The translations under genes and the position numbers were made by a program. A DNA stretch of 64,000 bases from Diphasiastrum complanatum (Eukaryota; Streptophyta; Lycopodiopsida; Lycopodiales; Lycopodiaceae): contig CM055095.1 in NCBI GenBank assembly GCA_029204225.1, forward strand, positions 17,384,934-17,448,933, written 5' to 3'. The notes beneath the pieces are model-generated. The model was not told the origin of the DNA and searched no databases. It worked only from the letters and a program-made list of their open reading frames with translations. Of the stretch, positions 10,830 through 22,443 are shown piece by piece. Within the stretch, counting starts at the first letter, position 1, and the number at the start of each line of letters is the position of its first letter.

Positions 10830-11510
10830 CAGATTATGGGGGAGAGAGTGGATCTGCTTGGATCCACTGGAGCAGTTACGCTGCCAACAACAACATCAAC
10901 AAGATCGACAGCCAAGGTCACAAGTCAAAATATGAAAACGACAAAGCTAAGAAGATAGATGGGCAATCCAAAGAGACTCAATCAGAAGAAGTATCCCAGT
11001 TGTGACGAAGATCCTTCAGAAAGGGAAACACAAGCATTGGAAAATTAGTCTCCTTCTTCAACCAACCTCTTGCCATATTCTGGGCCCATTCTCATGTCTA
11101 TCGACCAACTACCACCTATATTGGTTGTTCAACCGAAAGAGACCTACAAAAGCAGGCGAAGCAGCTAGAAGAAATAAAAAGAAAGATCCAGGAAGCTGGG
11201 GAGGAAAGGACAAAACTTAAACAACAGATGAGTCAGATCGATCTTGATCAAAAGAAACTCTCTGGAGTAATGGTAGTTGAATCCCCTCTTATGAAGCCCA
11301 AAGAGATCCAAAAGTAACGGATCAAAAGAAAGAGCTGCAGAAAATGAAAGATGAAGACATCCGTGAACTTGCAAATAAAGCAAGCTCCTCACCCAGCAAG
11401 TGGTGGTCGAAGCTCGACATTGCAAGGGTCCAAGACTGCAACCGTAGAACTATCAGTTCCTTCACCTTGTCACCAAGCCTTCATCATGTTTCCTCACCGT
11501 TAAGTGTTAG
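10830..11510 (+). pseudogene. Second coding region of element D copy 1, coiled coil
   Basis: One frame at about 11,140-11,315 encodes a heptad-like charged segment beginning LQKQAKQLEEIKRKIQEA, a probable coiled coil. Upstream there is a Ser/Thr/Pro-rich stretch. I recognise no known domain. About 150 bp present in copy 2 (about 44,350-44,500) are missing here near 11,103. Element D copy 1 stops at about 11,505, where copia F sequence resumes, so its 3' end and 3' LTR are lost. Confidence 0.6.
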
Positions 11511-11514
11511 TTAA

Positions 11515-13887
11515 ATTCAAAGATTGAATGCATTCATTGTCATAAACGAGGTCATGTAGCAGTAGACTATTATCAGAATCTCAGAAACGAAAAGGAGCAG
11601 AATCGAGGTGAACCTTCAGATTTAAACTATGTCGAAGACAAAGCAGATGCTCTAGAGCAGCAAAAGACAGGACAACAAGAAACTCAGCAGCTTATGTTAG
11701 TGCTGATCTATGTTGTTCAACAAATTCGAAAATTTGAGAAATAGTACTTGATTCGGGAGCCACCTCACATTTTGTTTCCTCGAAACAAATATTTTCTAAG
11801 TACAAGAAGATAAACTATTCGAGATTCATTATACTTGGAGATGGTTCTAAGCACATAGTTGATGGCACAAGAGGCCATGTCACATGAACATGGAAGCCTT
11901 GTACCAAGCCAACAAAAGTCAGAGAATTGAAGGAGTCGAAATCAAAAGTAGAAATATTTGAACTACCTACGACTCCTGTCTTAAAGACAAGATGACTAGA
12001 ACACCTTTTAGTAAGGATGTTTATAAAGCAACTAAGATACTGAAAATTGTAAATTCAGATATTTGTGGACCATTTGGAGTATTGTCATTTGGTGATGCAA
12101 AGTACTTCATAACGTGTATCGATGACTTCAGCAAGTTCACTGTGGTATACTCTATACGTACACAATTTGAAGCTTTCGAGAAATTCATTGAGTATACAAA
12201 TTGGGCTGAGAAGCAGACAGACAATAAGTTGAAGCGGATTTGCACAGATCATTGAGGTGAGTACATTTCCAACGATTTCAAAGCTTACTGTACTGATCGA
12301 GGTATTATGCATACAAAGACTACATCATACACACTTCAGCACAATGGAATAGCTGAACGAAGGAATCGTACACTTATGGAAGCTGCTAGGTGTATGATGG
12401 CTCATGTGAAAGCACCAAAACAGTTGTGGGCAGAAGCAGTGGCTATATCAAATTATCTTCAAAATCGAATTCTGAAATCTGGAATATCGGAAAAAACTCC
12501 TCATGAGATATGGTGGAAATCGAAGCCAAATCTTGCACATGTTCAGACATTTGAATGCGCAGTGTATATGCACATACTAGACAAGCTGAGAAAGAAATTC
12601 GGTGAAAAGACAAAACAAGGTTTTCTGTTAGGATTCGAGTTACATTCGTCATATTATCATGTCTATGTACCCAAAACTGGTAGAATAAAAGTTGTTTGAG
12701 ATGTTAAATTTGATGAGTCGCAATACATAGCAGACAATGATCTAGTCGGGCATGAAATTCTCAAAAACTATTATGAGCTACCATCGACGACAGAAGTAAA
12801 ACAAGCAGAAGATGAAAGAGAATTACCAGATTCATAGGGAGATCAAGATCGAGTACTTGACATACTCGAATCACCAGCTCGAATTCTAGCAAAAAAGGAC
12901 GAATCAGAATCAAACTCAAAACCACTTGTGAGAAGATCTGACAGACAATGAAAACCACCAGAAAGGTATGGTCAAGATGTTTTTAATACAACCATCAAAT
13001 TTCATGGTTTCTCTGACGAACCTCAAACATTTGAGGAAGCTATTGATGGACCATATAAAGATCGTTGGATTCAAGCAATGGAGGACAAAATGCCATCCAA
13101 GAAGAGATAAGTTATATTCAGTTGTCAAAAGAAACATTTCTGAAATATTTGAGATCGCTGACCTAGGAGAAGCTAAAATCTATCTAGGCTTGCAGATTCA
13201 AAGAGACTTTGAAGGTGGTAAGTTGTATCTTCACCAACAAAAGTACACTCAAAGATCATTCAAAACTTCAATATGCTCAAATGCAAAGGTGTGCATACTC
13301 CCATGATACTTGGAACAATACTGAGCAAGGCAGACTGTCTGTAGACTCTTGAGGAAGAGAAGCAAATGGCCAAAACACCCTATCATAGGCTGATTGGATC
13401 ATTGTTATATCTTGCAGACAACACCAGACCTGATATATCATTTGCAGTATATAGGCTGAGCCAATATAATCAAAACCCAGTATCATTGCATTGGAACTTG
13501 GAAAAAAGAGTACTACAATATCTCCAGAAAATGAAAGACCATGGACTGTGTTATTCGAAGGAAGTTGGATTTCACATCGAATCTTACAGTGACACAAGCT
13601 GGGCATCCATGAAGGATGATAGCAAAAGTATTTCAGGAGGTTGTACTCTAGTATCTGGTGCAGCCATACTCTGGATAAGCAAGAAGCAAACATCAGTAGC
13701 TCAATCTTCTTGAAGCGAAATATGTAGCAGCAGCCAAGATGGCAAACGAGCTGATCTGGATCAAAAAGATGTTGAAAGGATTTGTTGAATCTATTTCTGA
13801 ACCTTATGTCTTGCTAATGGATAATACTTCAACAATCTATCTTATGAAAGATTTTGTATTTCAGTAAAAAACGAAGCACATAGTTAT
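11515..13887 (+). pseudogene. Copia element F polyprotein: zinc knuckle, PR, IN, RT, RNase H
   Basis: Domains run in copia order. A zinc knuckle lies at about 11,529-11,570 (CIHCHKRGHVAVDY, last Cys changed to Tyr) and a DSGA protease box at about 11,750. Integrase spans 11,992-12,700 with NSDICGPFG, CIDDFSKF, a DNxGEY-equivalent spoiled to DH-stop near 12,252, and NGIAERRNRTLMEAARCMM. RT is mostly deleted: only the lead-in at about 12,970-13,090 and a C-terminal LGLQIQRD piece near 13,185 remain. RNase H covers 13,366-13,887 with TRPDISFAVYRLSQ and DTSWASMKDD. Multiple stops make it dead. It ends in the RTKHIVID-equivalent stretch, where element C1 is inserted. Confidence 0.88.
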
Positions 13888-14893
13888 TGATGAGAATCGA
13901 GGTGATATGCTCTGATGTCACTGAAGAGAAAGGTAAGAAATTCGCTGAAACAGTCACAAAGCTTTCACGAAAGCGAATCAACCGCAATTTTCTTGCGACT
14001 CGGATGGAGTTCAGATGTGATCGTTGGACACTTGTGGTTGAATCACTCCTACAGTCCTCCAAAATGTAGTCAAGCACCGCTGATCTACGTTTATAAAATG
14101 AATGCAACACTCAACATAGTTTCAACCAAGGTGCGGAATTAAAAATGAACAAGAAAACTTAGACACACGAATAACAGCAGACACATTTTTTATTCAAGAT
14201 CAGACATGACAAGAAAATTTATCTATATTGATCTCTCTCTGATTCTTCAAGCACTGCATGCAAATCCACGCAATGCGTTGGCATGGGAGAATCATGGTTC
14301 TCTCACGAGTAATCGTCTCGCTTTACTAGTGGACAGTTGGATCTACAGATCCTAGACAGAATTGTCTTTGCATGCAGGCGGACATGTATTCTATAATTTT
14401 GTCTTGATTGCTTACTAGCATCAGACTACTTCATTACGCTCTTTGTCAAGTATCATCTAGTAAGTATATAGTCACTCTATGTAGCTTTTAGATTAGCATC
14501 TACAACTAATCAGGAAATTACAAGAGTGGCAGATTAGCCATGACCTGAAGTGTATCTGCTGACATTATGCCATCAGATCAGACATCTGTACTTCTAGATA
14601 CTTACATGATCTCGCTGGTACTCTTTGGAGCGTCAAGGGTAGGAGAAGGTTTCGTGACGTTGGTTTTGTTTCCATCGTTGGTTCCATTTCCATCGTTGGT
14701 TTCATTTTGGTTGTCTGTCTTTTCTTGTACTGGACCACAAAAGATTCACGTTTCTTTGACTTTCGTGTTTGCGAACCGTTCGTGTTTGTCTCCTTTGACT
14801 TTCGTGTTCACGAACCGTTCGTCTTCGTATTTCATGTCAAGTGGAGGGCTGAAAGCTAGCAAGGCTTTGTAGTTAGAAATTTTTGTTTCTTCA
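13888..14893 (-). repeat. 3' LTR of minus-strand copia C1
   Basis: On the minus strand the LTR begins TGAAGAAACAAAA (at 14,893) just after a polypurine tract and ends ...CTCATCA at 13,888. About 490 bp of it match the truncated right-hand LTR at 18,106-18,598 with roughly 40 differences by hand count, mostly transitions. The insertion falls within the RNase H C-terminus of copia F. Confidence 0.85.
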
Positions 14894-14908
14894 GCTCCCT
14901 CTCAAAGC
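14894..14908 (-). promoter_or_regulatory. Polypurine tract of C1
   Basis: On the minus strand GAGAGGGAGC sits directly before the LTR start. The same tract precedes the C2 LTR at 47,753-47,767. Confidence 0.75.
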
Positions 14909-17900
14909 ATGATAGCTTTACGATCCCGAGACTACTCCTCTGTCTCTCAAAGAGTCCTTTGTCCAGGGCTTTGGTGAAGATGTCGGCAACCATGTCTTTC
15001 GTTTTGAAGAAGGTGGTCTGCAACATCTTCTTTTCAATTAGATTCGTGATCAAGTGATACCTGATCGCAATGTGCTTTGTTCTGGAATGGAACACGAGAT
15101 CTTTTGTTAGATGTATTGCAGAGGTGTTGTCCATCTGCAAGACCAGAGGCTCATTCCTTGTTTCACCCAATTCGTCCAAGAACTGCCTTAGCCACATTAT
15201 CTCGTTGGCCATCTTTGCTACTGTAACATACTCTGGTTCGAAGGATGACTAGGCTACAATGACCTGCTTCTTGCTGCCCCAGAGAATTACTGCTCCTGAT
15301 GCGATGGTCCACCCTCCTGAGATGCTTTTACAATCGTCCTTGAGAGATGCCCAGCTAGCTAGCATTGCTGCAGGAAAGTATCTTGAAACCTGCACCACGA
15401 CAATAACACAACCCATAATCCCTCGTTAATTGAAGATATTTCAAAATTTGTTTCGCAATCTTCCAATGTGTCGAGCTTGGATTCGTGCAAAATTGGCTCA
15501 TCCTGAATACTACATAAGCAATATCAGGACGTGTGTTGTCTGCAAGGTACATCAGTGATCCTATCAGCTTCTTGTAAGGTGTGAGCTGCATCTATTCTCT
15601 TTCTTCCTCAGTCTTCGGACAGTCGTCGCTTGTCAGCACCGTCCCTGCGAGCATTGGAGTATTTGCTCCTTTATAGTTCAACATCCCAAAGTCCTCTCGG
15701 ATCTTCTAGGTGTATCTGGACTGGTGAAGGTATAACTTACCTCCCTCATAGTCCCTTTCAACTTGCAAGCCTAGGTAACACCTAGCTTCTCCTAGATCCA
15801 GATCTCGAAATGTTTCAAGATGTCTGTCTTCACTTCAGCAATTAGCTGCTCACTCCTACAAAGTATCAGAGTGTCGTCCACATATACATCCACAATGATG
15901 ATCTTCCAATCTGTAATTCTGATATAAACATTAGAATCAGCTAACAGAGGCTTGAATCCTAATATTTTAGGGCTTGATCTTTCTTCTTGTACAATTGTTG
16001 GGCTGACTGTTTCAGACCGTAGATGCTTCTATGTATTCTGCATGCATAGTCAAGAAGTGAATTCGAGACATATCCTGGGGGTTGATCCATATAGAACTCT
16101 TCGTCTAAATCGCCATGCAAGAAGGCTGTCTTCTCATCCACAATGTGAATCCTAAGGTCACAAGCTGCTGCATATGCAGATAACAGTCATAGGGATGAAT
16201 GTTTGATGACAGGAGAGAAGGTCTCAAAGTAGTCAATACCATATCTCTGAGAAAATCCCTTCGCTACCAATCTTGCCTTATATTTCGTGACATTTCCATC
16301 TGCTCCGTATTTGAGCTTGAAAACTCATTTGCATTTGACAGTCTTGCGCTTATGTGGTAATGGCTCCAACGTCCATATCTGATTCTTCCTCATGGACTCC
16401 ATCTCTTTGTTCATGGCTTGGATCCATTTGTCCTTTTTTGGACTACCGGTTTGCCACTGAATCCGCAAGACTCTTCTAATATGGAAGATGAGCTGCCTGG
16501 CACATATCTTGCTGGCGCCTTCGTGGTCTTGTCGACCTTCTAGGAGATCCTCCTAGTACAGCAATGCCTTTGCCCTTGTCTGCTTTGCTCAGTCCGAAAC
16601 CATCTTGGTTTACATGAACTATAGCAGTAGGCTGCCTCTTGAATCTTTCTTCTTCTGATTCATCGCTCGAATCTTCGTCATCTGCTCCCTTTCGCTGGAG
16701 GCAGTCATAGTACTGTCTCTCTAGAACTTGATAGTTGATAGGATCGTCGTTGGCCATTGTCCTACTCTCATCGAATCTGACATCTCTCACTGTTTTCACA
16801 GTGTTCATGCCTGGCATGTAGATTCTGTAGTATGACGAGTTGTTGTCATAGCCTACTAAAAATCCCTGCTTGGCTTTCTCATTAAGCTTCTTTCGAAGCT
16901 TATCAGAAATATGTGCATAAGCTGCACAACCAAAGATTCTGATGTGAGACAGATTGGGCTTTCTACCCCACCATAGCTCTTGTGGTGTTGTGTGAGGAAC
17001 ACCAGACTTCCTTGTCCTGTTCTGGATGTATGCGGCTGTAGCTACTGCTTCAGCCCACAGTACCCTTGGAGCCTTCGAGTAGGCCATCATGCATCTTGCA
17101 GCTTCCATCAGGGTCCTATTCTTTCTTTCTACAACATCGTTGTGCTGCGATGTGTAGGCCTCGGTTCTTTTGTGAATGATGCCACAATCATTGCAAAAGT
17201 CAGTGAATTATTTCGAGATGTATTCGCCACCTCGATCTGTGCTGATTTGCTTAACCTTGTTGTCTGTACATCTTTCAGCCCAATTTACATATTCTATGAA
17301 TTTATTGAGAGTTCAGATTTATTCTGAATAAAATACACTCTGGAAAATTTGCTATAGTCATCAATGAAGGCTAGATAATATTTTGAACCTCCTACTGAAA
17401 TCACATTGAATGGTCCGCAAATGTCAGAATGCACTAACTTCAGAATCTTAGTCATTCTGTAGGAGTCTTTGATGAATGGAATGTGTGACATCTTGCCCTT
17501 CCAACATGCATCATAGGTGGTCGAACTGGTTGCATTCGATATGTTGACACCTGTTATCGCTCCATGATGGCTTGCCTAGTAAAGTGCCATTGAGTTTATG
17601 TGGCAGAGTCTTCTATGCCACAGAGTGTCTAGCGAGTCATCATGAGTCTGATGCACTTGATTTGCTAGTAGGCATACCTTCAGATGATATAGGTTCCCTT
17701 TTCTTCTGCCTTGAGCGATCAGAGTACTGGTACTGGCATTAATCACGTTGCATGCTTCGTCAAAAAACGTCACACGCATCCCTACATCAACTATTCTTGC
17801 TATAGAAAGCAAATCTTGTTGCAGAGTAGGCACGGACAGAATGTCTTCGAGTCATCTGTCTCTGCCATTGGTGTTGAGCCATAGTGAACCAATACCTTTC

Positions 17901-18092
17901 ACTTGATGCTTAGATCCATCTCCAAGAACTATGAATCTTGAAGGATTTGCACTTCTGAAATCAGACATTATTTGTCTTCATGTCACGAAGTGTGAGGTGG
18001 CTTCTGAGTCTAGGATCACCTCATGTGTGTCAGATGTTGATGCTGCACACATGTCTTCACATATGTAGGCGGTCGAACAATTTTTGTTCGTT
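14894..18092 (-). pseudogene. Copia C1 polyprotein, PR-IN-RT-RNase H, gag deleted
   Basis: Minus-strand domains, right to left: a protease box reading DSEA instead of DSGA (about 17,999-18,010); a GAG-pre-integrase LWHRRLCHINSMALY (17,576-17,833); integrase core HSDICGPFN and FIDDYSKF (17,294-17,491); integrase C-terminal part MEAARCMMAYSKAPRVLWAEA (16,476-17,108); RT pieces including AFLHGDLDEEFYM and SIYGLKQSA (15,959-16,141); and RNase H with NTRPDIAYVVFRMSQF (15,355-15,591) and HIAIRYHLI (14,856-15,212). Frameshifts and stops occur throughout. From the primer site the sequence runs almost directly into the protease linker, so essentially all of gag is missing. C2 at 47.7-51.1 kb is a close relative. 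Confidence 0.88.
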
Positions 18093-18105
18093 GCTCTGAT
18101 ATAAC
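18093..18105 (-). promoter_or_regulatory. Primer-binding site of C1
   Basis: Directly after the LTR end, the minus strand reads GTTATATCAGAGC, a diverged version of the initiator-Met TGGTATCAGAGC site. This fixes the right-hand LTR as the 5' LTR. Confidence 0.7.
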
Positions 18106-18598
18106 TGATGAGAATCGAGGTGATATGCTCTGATGCCATTGAAGAGAAAGATAAGGAAGTCTCTGAAACAGCCGCAAAGCTTTCGCGAAGGCAAATCAAC
18201 CGTGATTCTCTTGCCACTCGGATGGAGTTCAGATGTGATCGCTGGACACTTCTGGCTAAATCACTCCTACAGTCCTCCAAAATGTAGTCAGGCACCGCTG
18301 ATCTACGTTTATAAAATTAATGCAACATTCAACATAGTTTCAACCAAGGTGCGGAATTAAAAATGAACAAGGAAACTTAGACACACAAATAACAGTAGAC
18401 ACATTTTTTATTCGAGATCAGACACGACAAGAAAAATTATCTATATTGATCTTTCTCTGATTCTTTAAGCACTGCATGCAAATCCACGCAGTGCATTGGC
18501 GTGGGAGAATCACGGTTCTCTCACGAGTAATCGTCTCGCTTTACTAGCGGACAGTTGGTTCTATAGATCCTAGACAGAATTGTCTTTGCATGCAGGCG
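18106..18598 (-). repeat. 5' LTR of C1, truncated
   Basis: The inner 493 bp of the LTR match 13,888-14,385. The outer half is missing: at 18,598 the sequence switches to the LTR of copia F. A deletion therefore removed the C1 LTR start together with the RNase H end and the LTR start of F. Confidence 0.85.
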
Positions 18599-18826
18599 TT
18601 CAAAATTAATAATTCATTTTTGATCAATAGTTTTTGTTGGTCTAAAATTGTCTTAAGTTGTCTCTTAATTCCGCATTATTATTTTCGCACGCATATTCAA
18701 TCAAGACAATATTGTTCTATTAATACTAGATCAAATACAAACCCGATTTGAAAGACAGTGATATTAGTTTGATTTATTCAAACTTTCATATGTTCTCTGT
18801 GAAGAATAATTACTATTTTACCTACA
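18599..18826 (+). repeat. 3' LTR of copia F, truncated on the left
   Basis: This matches 5497-5723, including the ends ttcaaactttcat and ...CCTACA. It closes the nested element begun at 5425. The 5 bp after it (TATTC) do not match those before 5425, so no target duplication is confirmed. Confidence 0.8.
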
Positions 18827-20159
18827 TATTCATGTGAATGGATACTACGTAAAAGGTATGATTGCTATTTGATTCTTGGTGTAATGATCACAATACTTGT
18901 GAAAGGTTGCACTTGCTAGCTATGCTTTTGGTAAATGGCTCATTCAGATTATGATAACTGTGAATGGTTGTAGTATTCATGCCTCTGAGGAAAGCTTTTG
19001 AAGGTACTACGTTTGGGCGCTGCATCAAATAGCAATCCATAGCAAACTAGATATATGATACCTTATACTTGCTTTTATCGATTTATCAAAAGATAGCTTG
19101 ATACATCTGTTGGATGAGCACACTTTATGCTATTGATTGGTAGTAGATCAGGCATGAGCTATATGCTACTGGCCAGCACTCTACAGATCGCACCTACACT
19201 GCACCTTTTGTTGTGTGTTTGGATGCATTTACATTCGCTTCTTGAAGACACTTTACATACATGACGACTGGCCGCTATCCTAGCAGCGCTGGAGCACCTT
19301 TCCACGTGCTGTGTTTTCAAGTTTTGTCATGATTTTCAAGTATCATTTTAGTAGGAAAATAGCATTTGATGCATAGACCCTCTGTCTAATCATAACCTAC
19401 TACGAGAATGGTTGGCATACTTCAAATATGGCTCAGTAGAAGTTGTCATAATGCTATCAAAAGTGTAGGTTGATTAATACTGCTACTAAATGGTAATATG
19501 AATGATGTGGCAACTATCAATACATATGGCTATATGTATTGCACTAAAGGTGACTTCTAGAAACATAAGATATAACAATAAGCTTTTAGTACAATGAAAC
19601 TAAAGCTAAACTACCACGTGAGGTGTGCTGGAATTCAAGTAATCTACTTGTTCTATGGCATCTAAAAAACGCTTTTAACTTTTCAAAGTATGCTTGGCTA
19701 TTCTACAAATCGTTGTTAAAACTGTGACACACCGGTTAAGGTAAAAGCACTACCATTTAACTAGCTATTTTTCAGTGTGAAACCACTAGTACATTAGGAG
19801 TGGTTTCGCTTGAGCAGTTGGAGATGGTAGCTCGCAAGAAGGGTTGCAATACGATGCTTGCACACAAATGGGTTTTCTAGATAAGTGTATGCATTTATGA
19901 GTTCTTGAAGTATTTTTGTTTCTTCCCATTAACTTATATGGATTGGTCTAAATGTTTCTAAAGATACGATATGAGCTCACAAAACTAAAAGCGGCTACGG
20001 AAGGTGAGCTATATACTTGGTCAGAGTGTGACTAAAAGTGGGCTTAGATGGCATGGATTTGCCAAAGCTACGAAGTGCTTGGACTCCTAACTGTCTTCAT
20101 GGAATGTCCTTAGGGCTAGTATGGCACAGATCTGCCCTAGTACCTAGCACTGATACTTA
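18827..20159. other. No recognisable feature
   Basis: About 1.3 kb of AT-rich sequence with no open frame of note, no LTR signature and no repeat shared with the rest of the window that I could see. Confidence 0.5.
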
Positions 20160-20450
20160 AAGTCATTTCTCGCTTTGTTTGTGTATTGTAAAATAGCTTC
20201 TTATGTGTAAAATGTTAATGTGAATTTAATACATTCCTTTGACCCTTATATTGATCAGTGTGGCATATGCCCTGATACGGTTTCGTTAAAGGGCAGGATG
20301 TACTGCTAGGTATAGAATGTTTGATGGGAATGATTGGACTTATCAATTGTACTTGCAAGCATGCTGATAAGTAGTGAATCTTGTTTCAGACATGGATAAC
20401 AACTCATGCTCACATATGACACATGTCTTCCTCACGTAAACTAACTTGTG
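20160..20450 (+). pseudogene. Possible Penelope-like RT C-terminal fragment
   Basis: About 60 bp at 20,205-20,265 resemble the reverse complement of 1-60, the edge of the Penelope-like remnant, including tttgacccttat and gatcagtg. Translation gives HSFDPYIDQC and, one frame over, LIRF, which could be the thumb region after the RT palm. The match is short and the frame is broken, so this is tentative. Confidence 0.3.
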
Positions 20451-20739
20451 CAGTTTTGTTGTGTGGGATGGTGGCAGGTAACAGCTGAGTGTCCTAAAGG
20501 TTGCTTTGCTTTATGGTACTCTATACTGTAAAACCTTTATACAACTTTATTTTTACTTGTTATGCTATGGATTGAAGGGTTCAAAGGGTTTAGTCTTGAC
20601 TTGTCAGGAGAGACTATTTGATATTCAGTTACTCTCTCTCTACTTCTTTTTAAGATGCAAACCTAACTACCTTTTGGCCGGGGTAGTACCTTACCTTTAC
20701 CTTCACTTGTATTTTTATGGCTAACAATGTATGTTTTAT

Positions 20740-21775
20740 GATGCAGCTACTCTTGGTCATGGGGAGCCCCTTCCTCCTCCTAACCCTTTTGTTTAGACTA
20801 TTATTTGTTGCATGAAGAAAGCTATTCAAATTCACAAGCTTATTACTTCTTATGATATGGCTACATGTAATGCAGTTGGGTCTTGATGATAAAATATTTT
20901 GCCTAGTTGACTTGATGACAGCCATGGATTGGATCAAGATCTATTTGGAATTTGTTTGAATATAAAGGATACACTGACCTTGGTTGAAAAAATCTATATG
21001 GACCTTGCTGATTTTGCCGAACGTATTGCTATTGAAGAAAAGTACTATAATTTGTAATTCGAAATATTTTGACTATGTTTGGAAAAAAAAAATGGTGCTT
21101 TGCTGCTGATACCCCTACTCATATTGATACGCCTATCCCTCCTCACCCTTTGATCTTTACTGAAGACCTTGATGAAGAAAGTGCCTCCTAGCTTGAATCT
21201 TTCTCTCAACAAATCTGTAAAAGTGACAGCCTTTCTGCCTTTGAATTTTGTCAATCTAAGAGCTGCCAAGTACCCTTGGTGCCTAGTCGCACTATCGAAC
21301 TAAAATCTGCTAAAACTGCCTACAAAATTTGGAGCCTTCCTTCTATAAACTTTTGGCACCCATTTCTATTGAATTATGAACTATTCTTACCAATCTTACT
21401 GATGCTGAAGTCCAAGCATGGTAAACTTGCATCTCTGCACAAGAATCCTTCTTTTGACACTCCTATTGCCTTTGACACTGTTATAGAAATGAGCAAATTT
21501 GAACCTACGAGATGTCCTTATGAGCAGACTTGGGCTAGAACTAGAGGTCACTTTGATACTGGCTTTAACAGAATGAGCTTGCATCAAGCCAAAATATGGA
21601 ACTGTAAAAGACCTTTCTTCAAATGCAGATGCGGTGACAAATGTAAAACAAACTCTTCTATTGTTTGGTTTGAGCACGCCATCTGGTTCATGATAAACAA
21701 TCTTGCCAAGTTCTTCCCTGGTGCCTCCCTACAAAACAGCTTAACGCATTTTTCTTATGGCTACACAAACTTGCT
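20740..21775 (+). pseudogene. Decayed coding region of unknown family
   Basis: Long stretches of coding-like translation occur in related frames: PTHIDTPIPPHPLIFTEDLD near 21,110, then a 170-codon frame at 21,276-21,788 with TWARTRGHFDTGFNRM, a short Cys cluster KCRCGDKC and NNLAKFFPGASL. I recognise no domain. It runs directly into the copia integrase fragment that follows. It could be a captured host gene or an element ORF of an unfamiliar type. Confidence 0.4.
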
Positions 21776-22440
21776 AGAGATGTGTTAGACATTGTTCATT
21801 CAAATACATGTGGTCCAATTCAAACTCCATCGTTGCTTGATGAAAACTATCTCATTACCTTCATTGCAAATATTCCCAGAAGAATAGTTATTTATTTCAC
21901 TAAGCACAAATCGGAGGCTTTCAAAATCTTTCGACAATTCCAAGAGCATGCAAAAAATGAAACTGGTAAAAAGTCCAACAATGGGGGATAATACATCTCT
22001 ATCGAATTCAAGGAGTATTGCCTTAACAACGACATTGATCAACAATACTTTACCTTCTATTCGCCTCAGTCAAATGGACTTGTTGAGATAAAGAATAGAA
22101 CCTAAAGCTCATATAGCCAAACTATCGGACTCTCCCAAAACATCAAAACACTTTTTTTTCCTAAGTCAACTATTCCTATTGAAGTTCCAAGCTCTTGTCT
22201 ACTCCAAAAGAACAGGTTATCAACAACGAATCCGAAGATGATGATGTTGCAATCCAATAGCTACAATATGATGAAAATAATCAACTTTACTCATTTCCCA
22301 GAAGATCAACAAGAGAATGTAGACCACCTATAAGGTATATTGATGAGTATGTAGCTTACCTTGTTCAAGAGACAACTACTATCGAAGAGGCGCTCAGTCA
22401 GTCCGATTCTAATCTTTGAAAAGAAGTTATGGATAAAGTA
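21776..22440 (+). pseudogene. Copia integrase-to-RT linker remnant
   Basis: The frame at 21,782-21,991 carries integrase features: DIVHSNTCGPI, then an ITFI-stretch equivalent to the FIDD region, and NNGG-stop-YIS in place of the DNGGEY box. It continues as QYFTFYSPQSNGLVEIKNRT near 22,050. Past frameshifts, a linker frame (RRSTRECRPPIRYIDEYVAY, about 22,300-22,430) leads into the start of RT. There the sequence is cut by the LTR at 22,444. Confidence 0.8.
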
Positions 22441-22443
22441 TAA

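Noticed and set aside
18093-18150. CTGATGAG next to the C1 primer site as a hammerhead ribozyme core
   Set aside because: No GAAA segment in the right place and no stems I, II and III could be paired around it. It is simply the LTR terminus.
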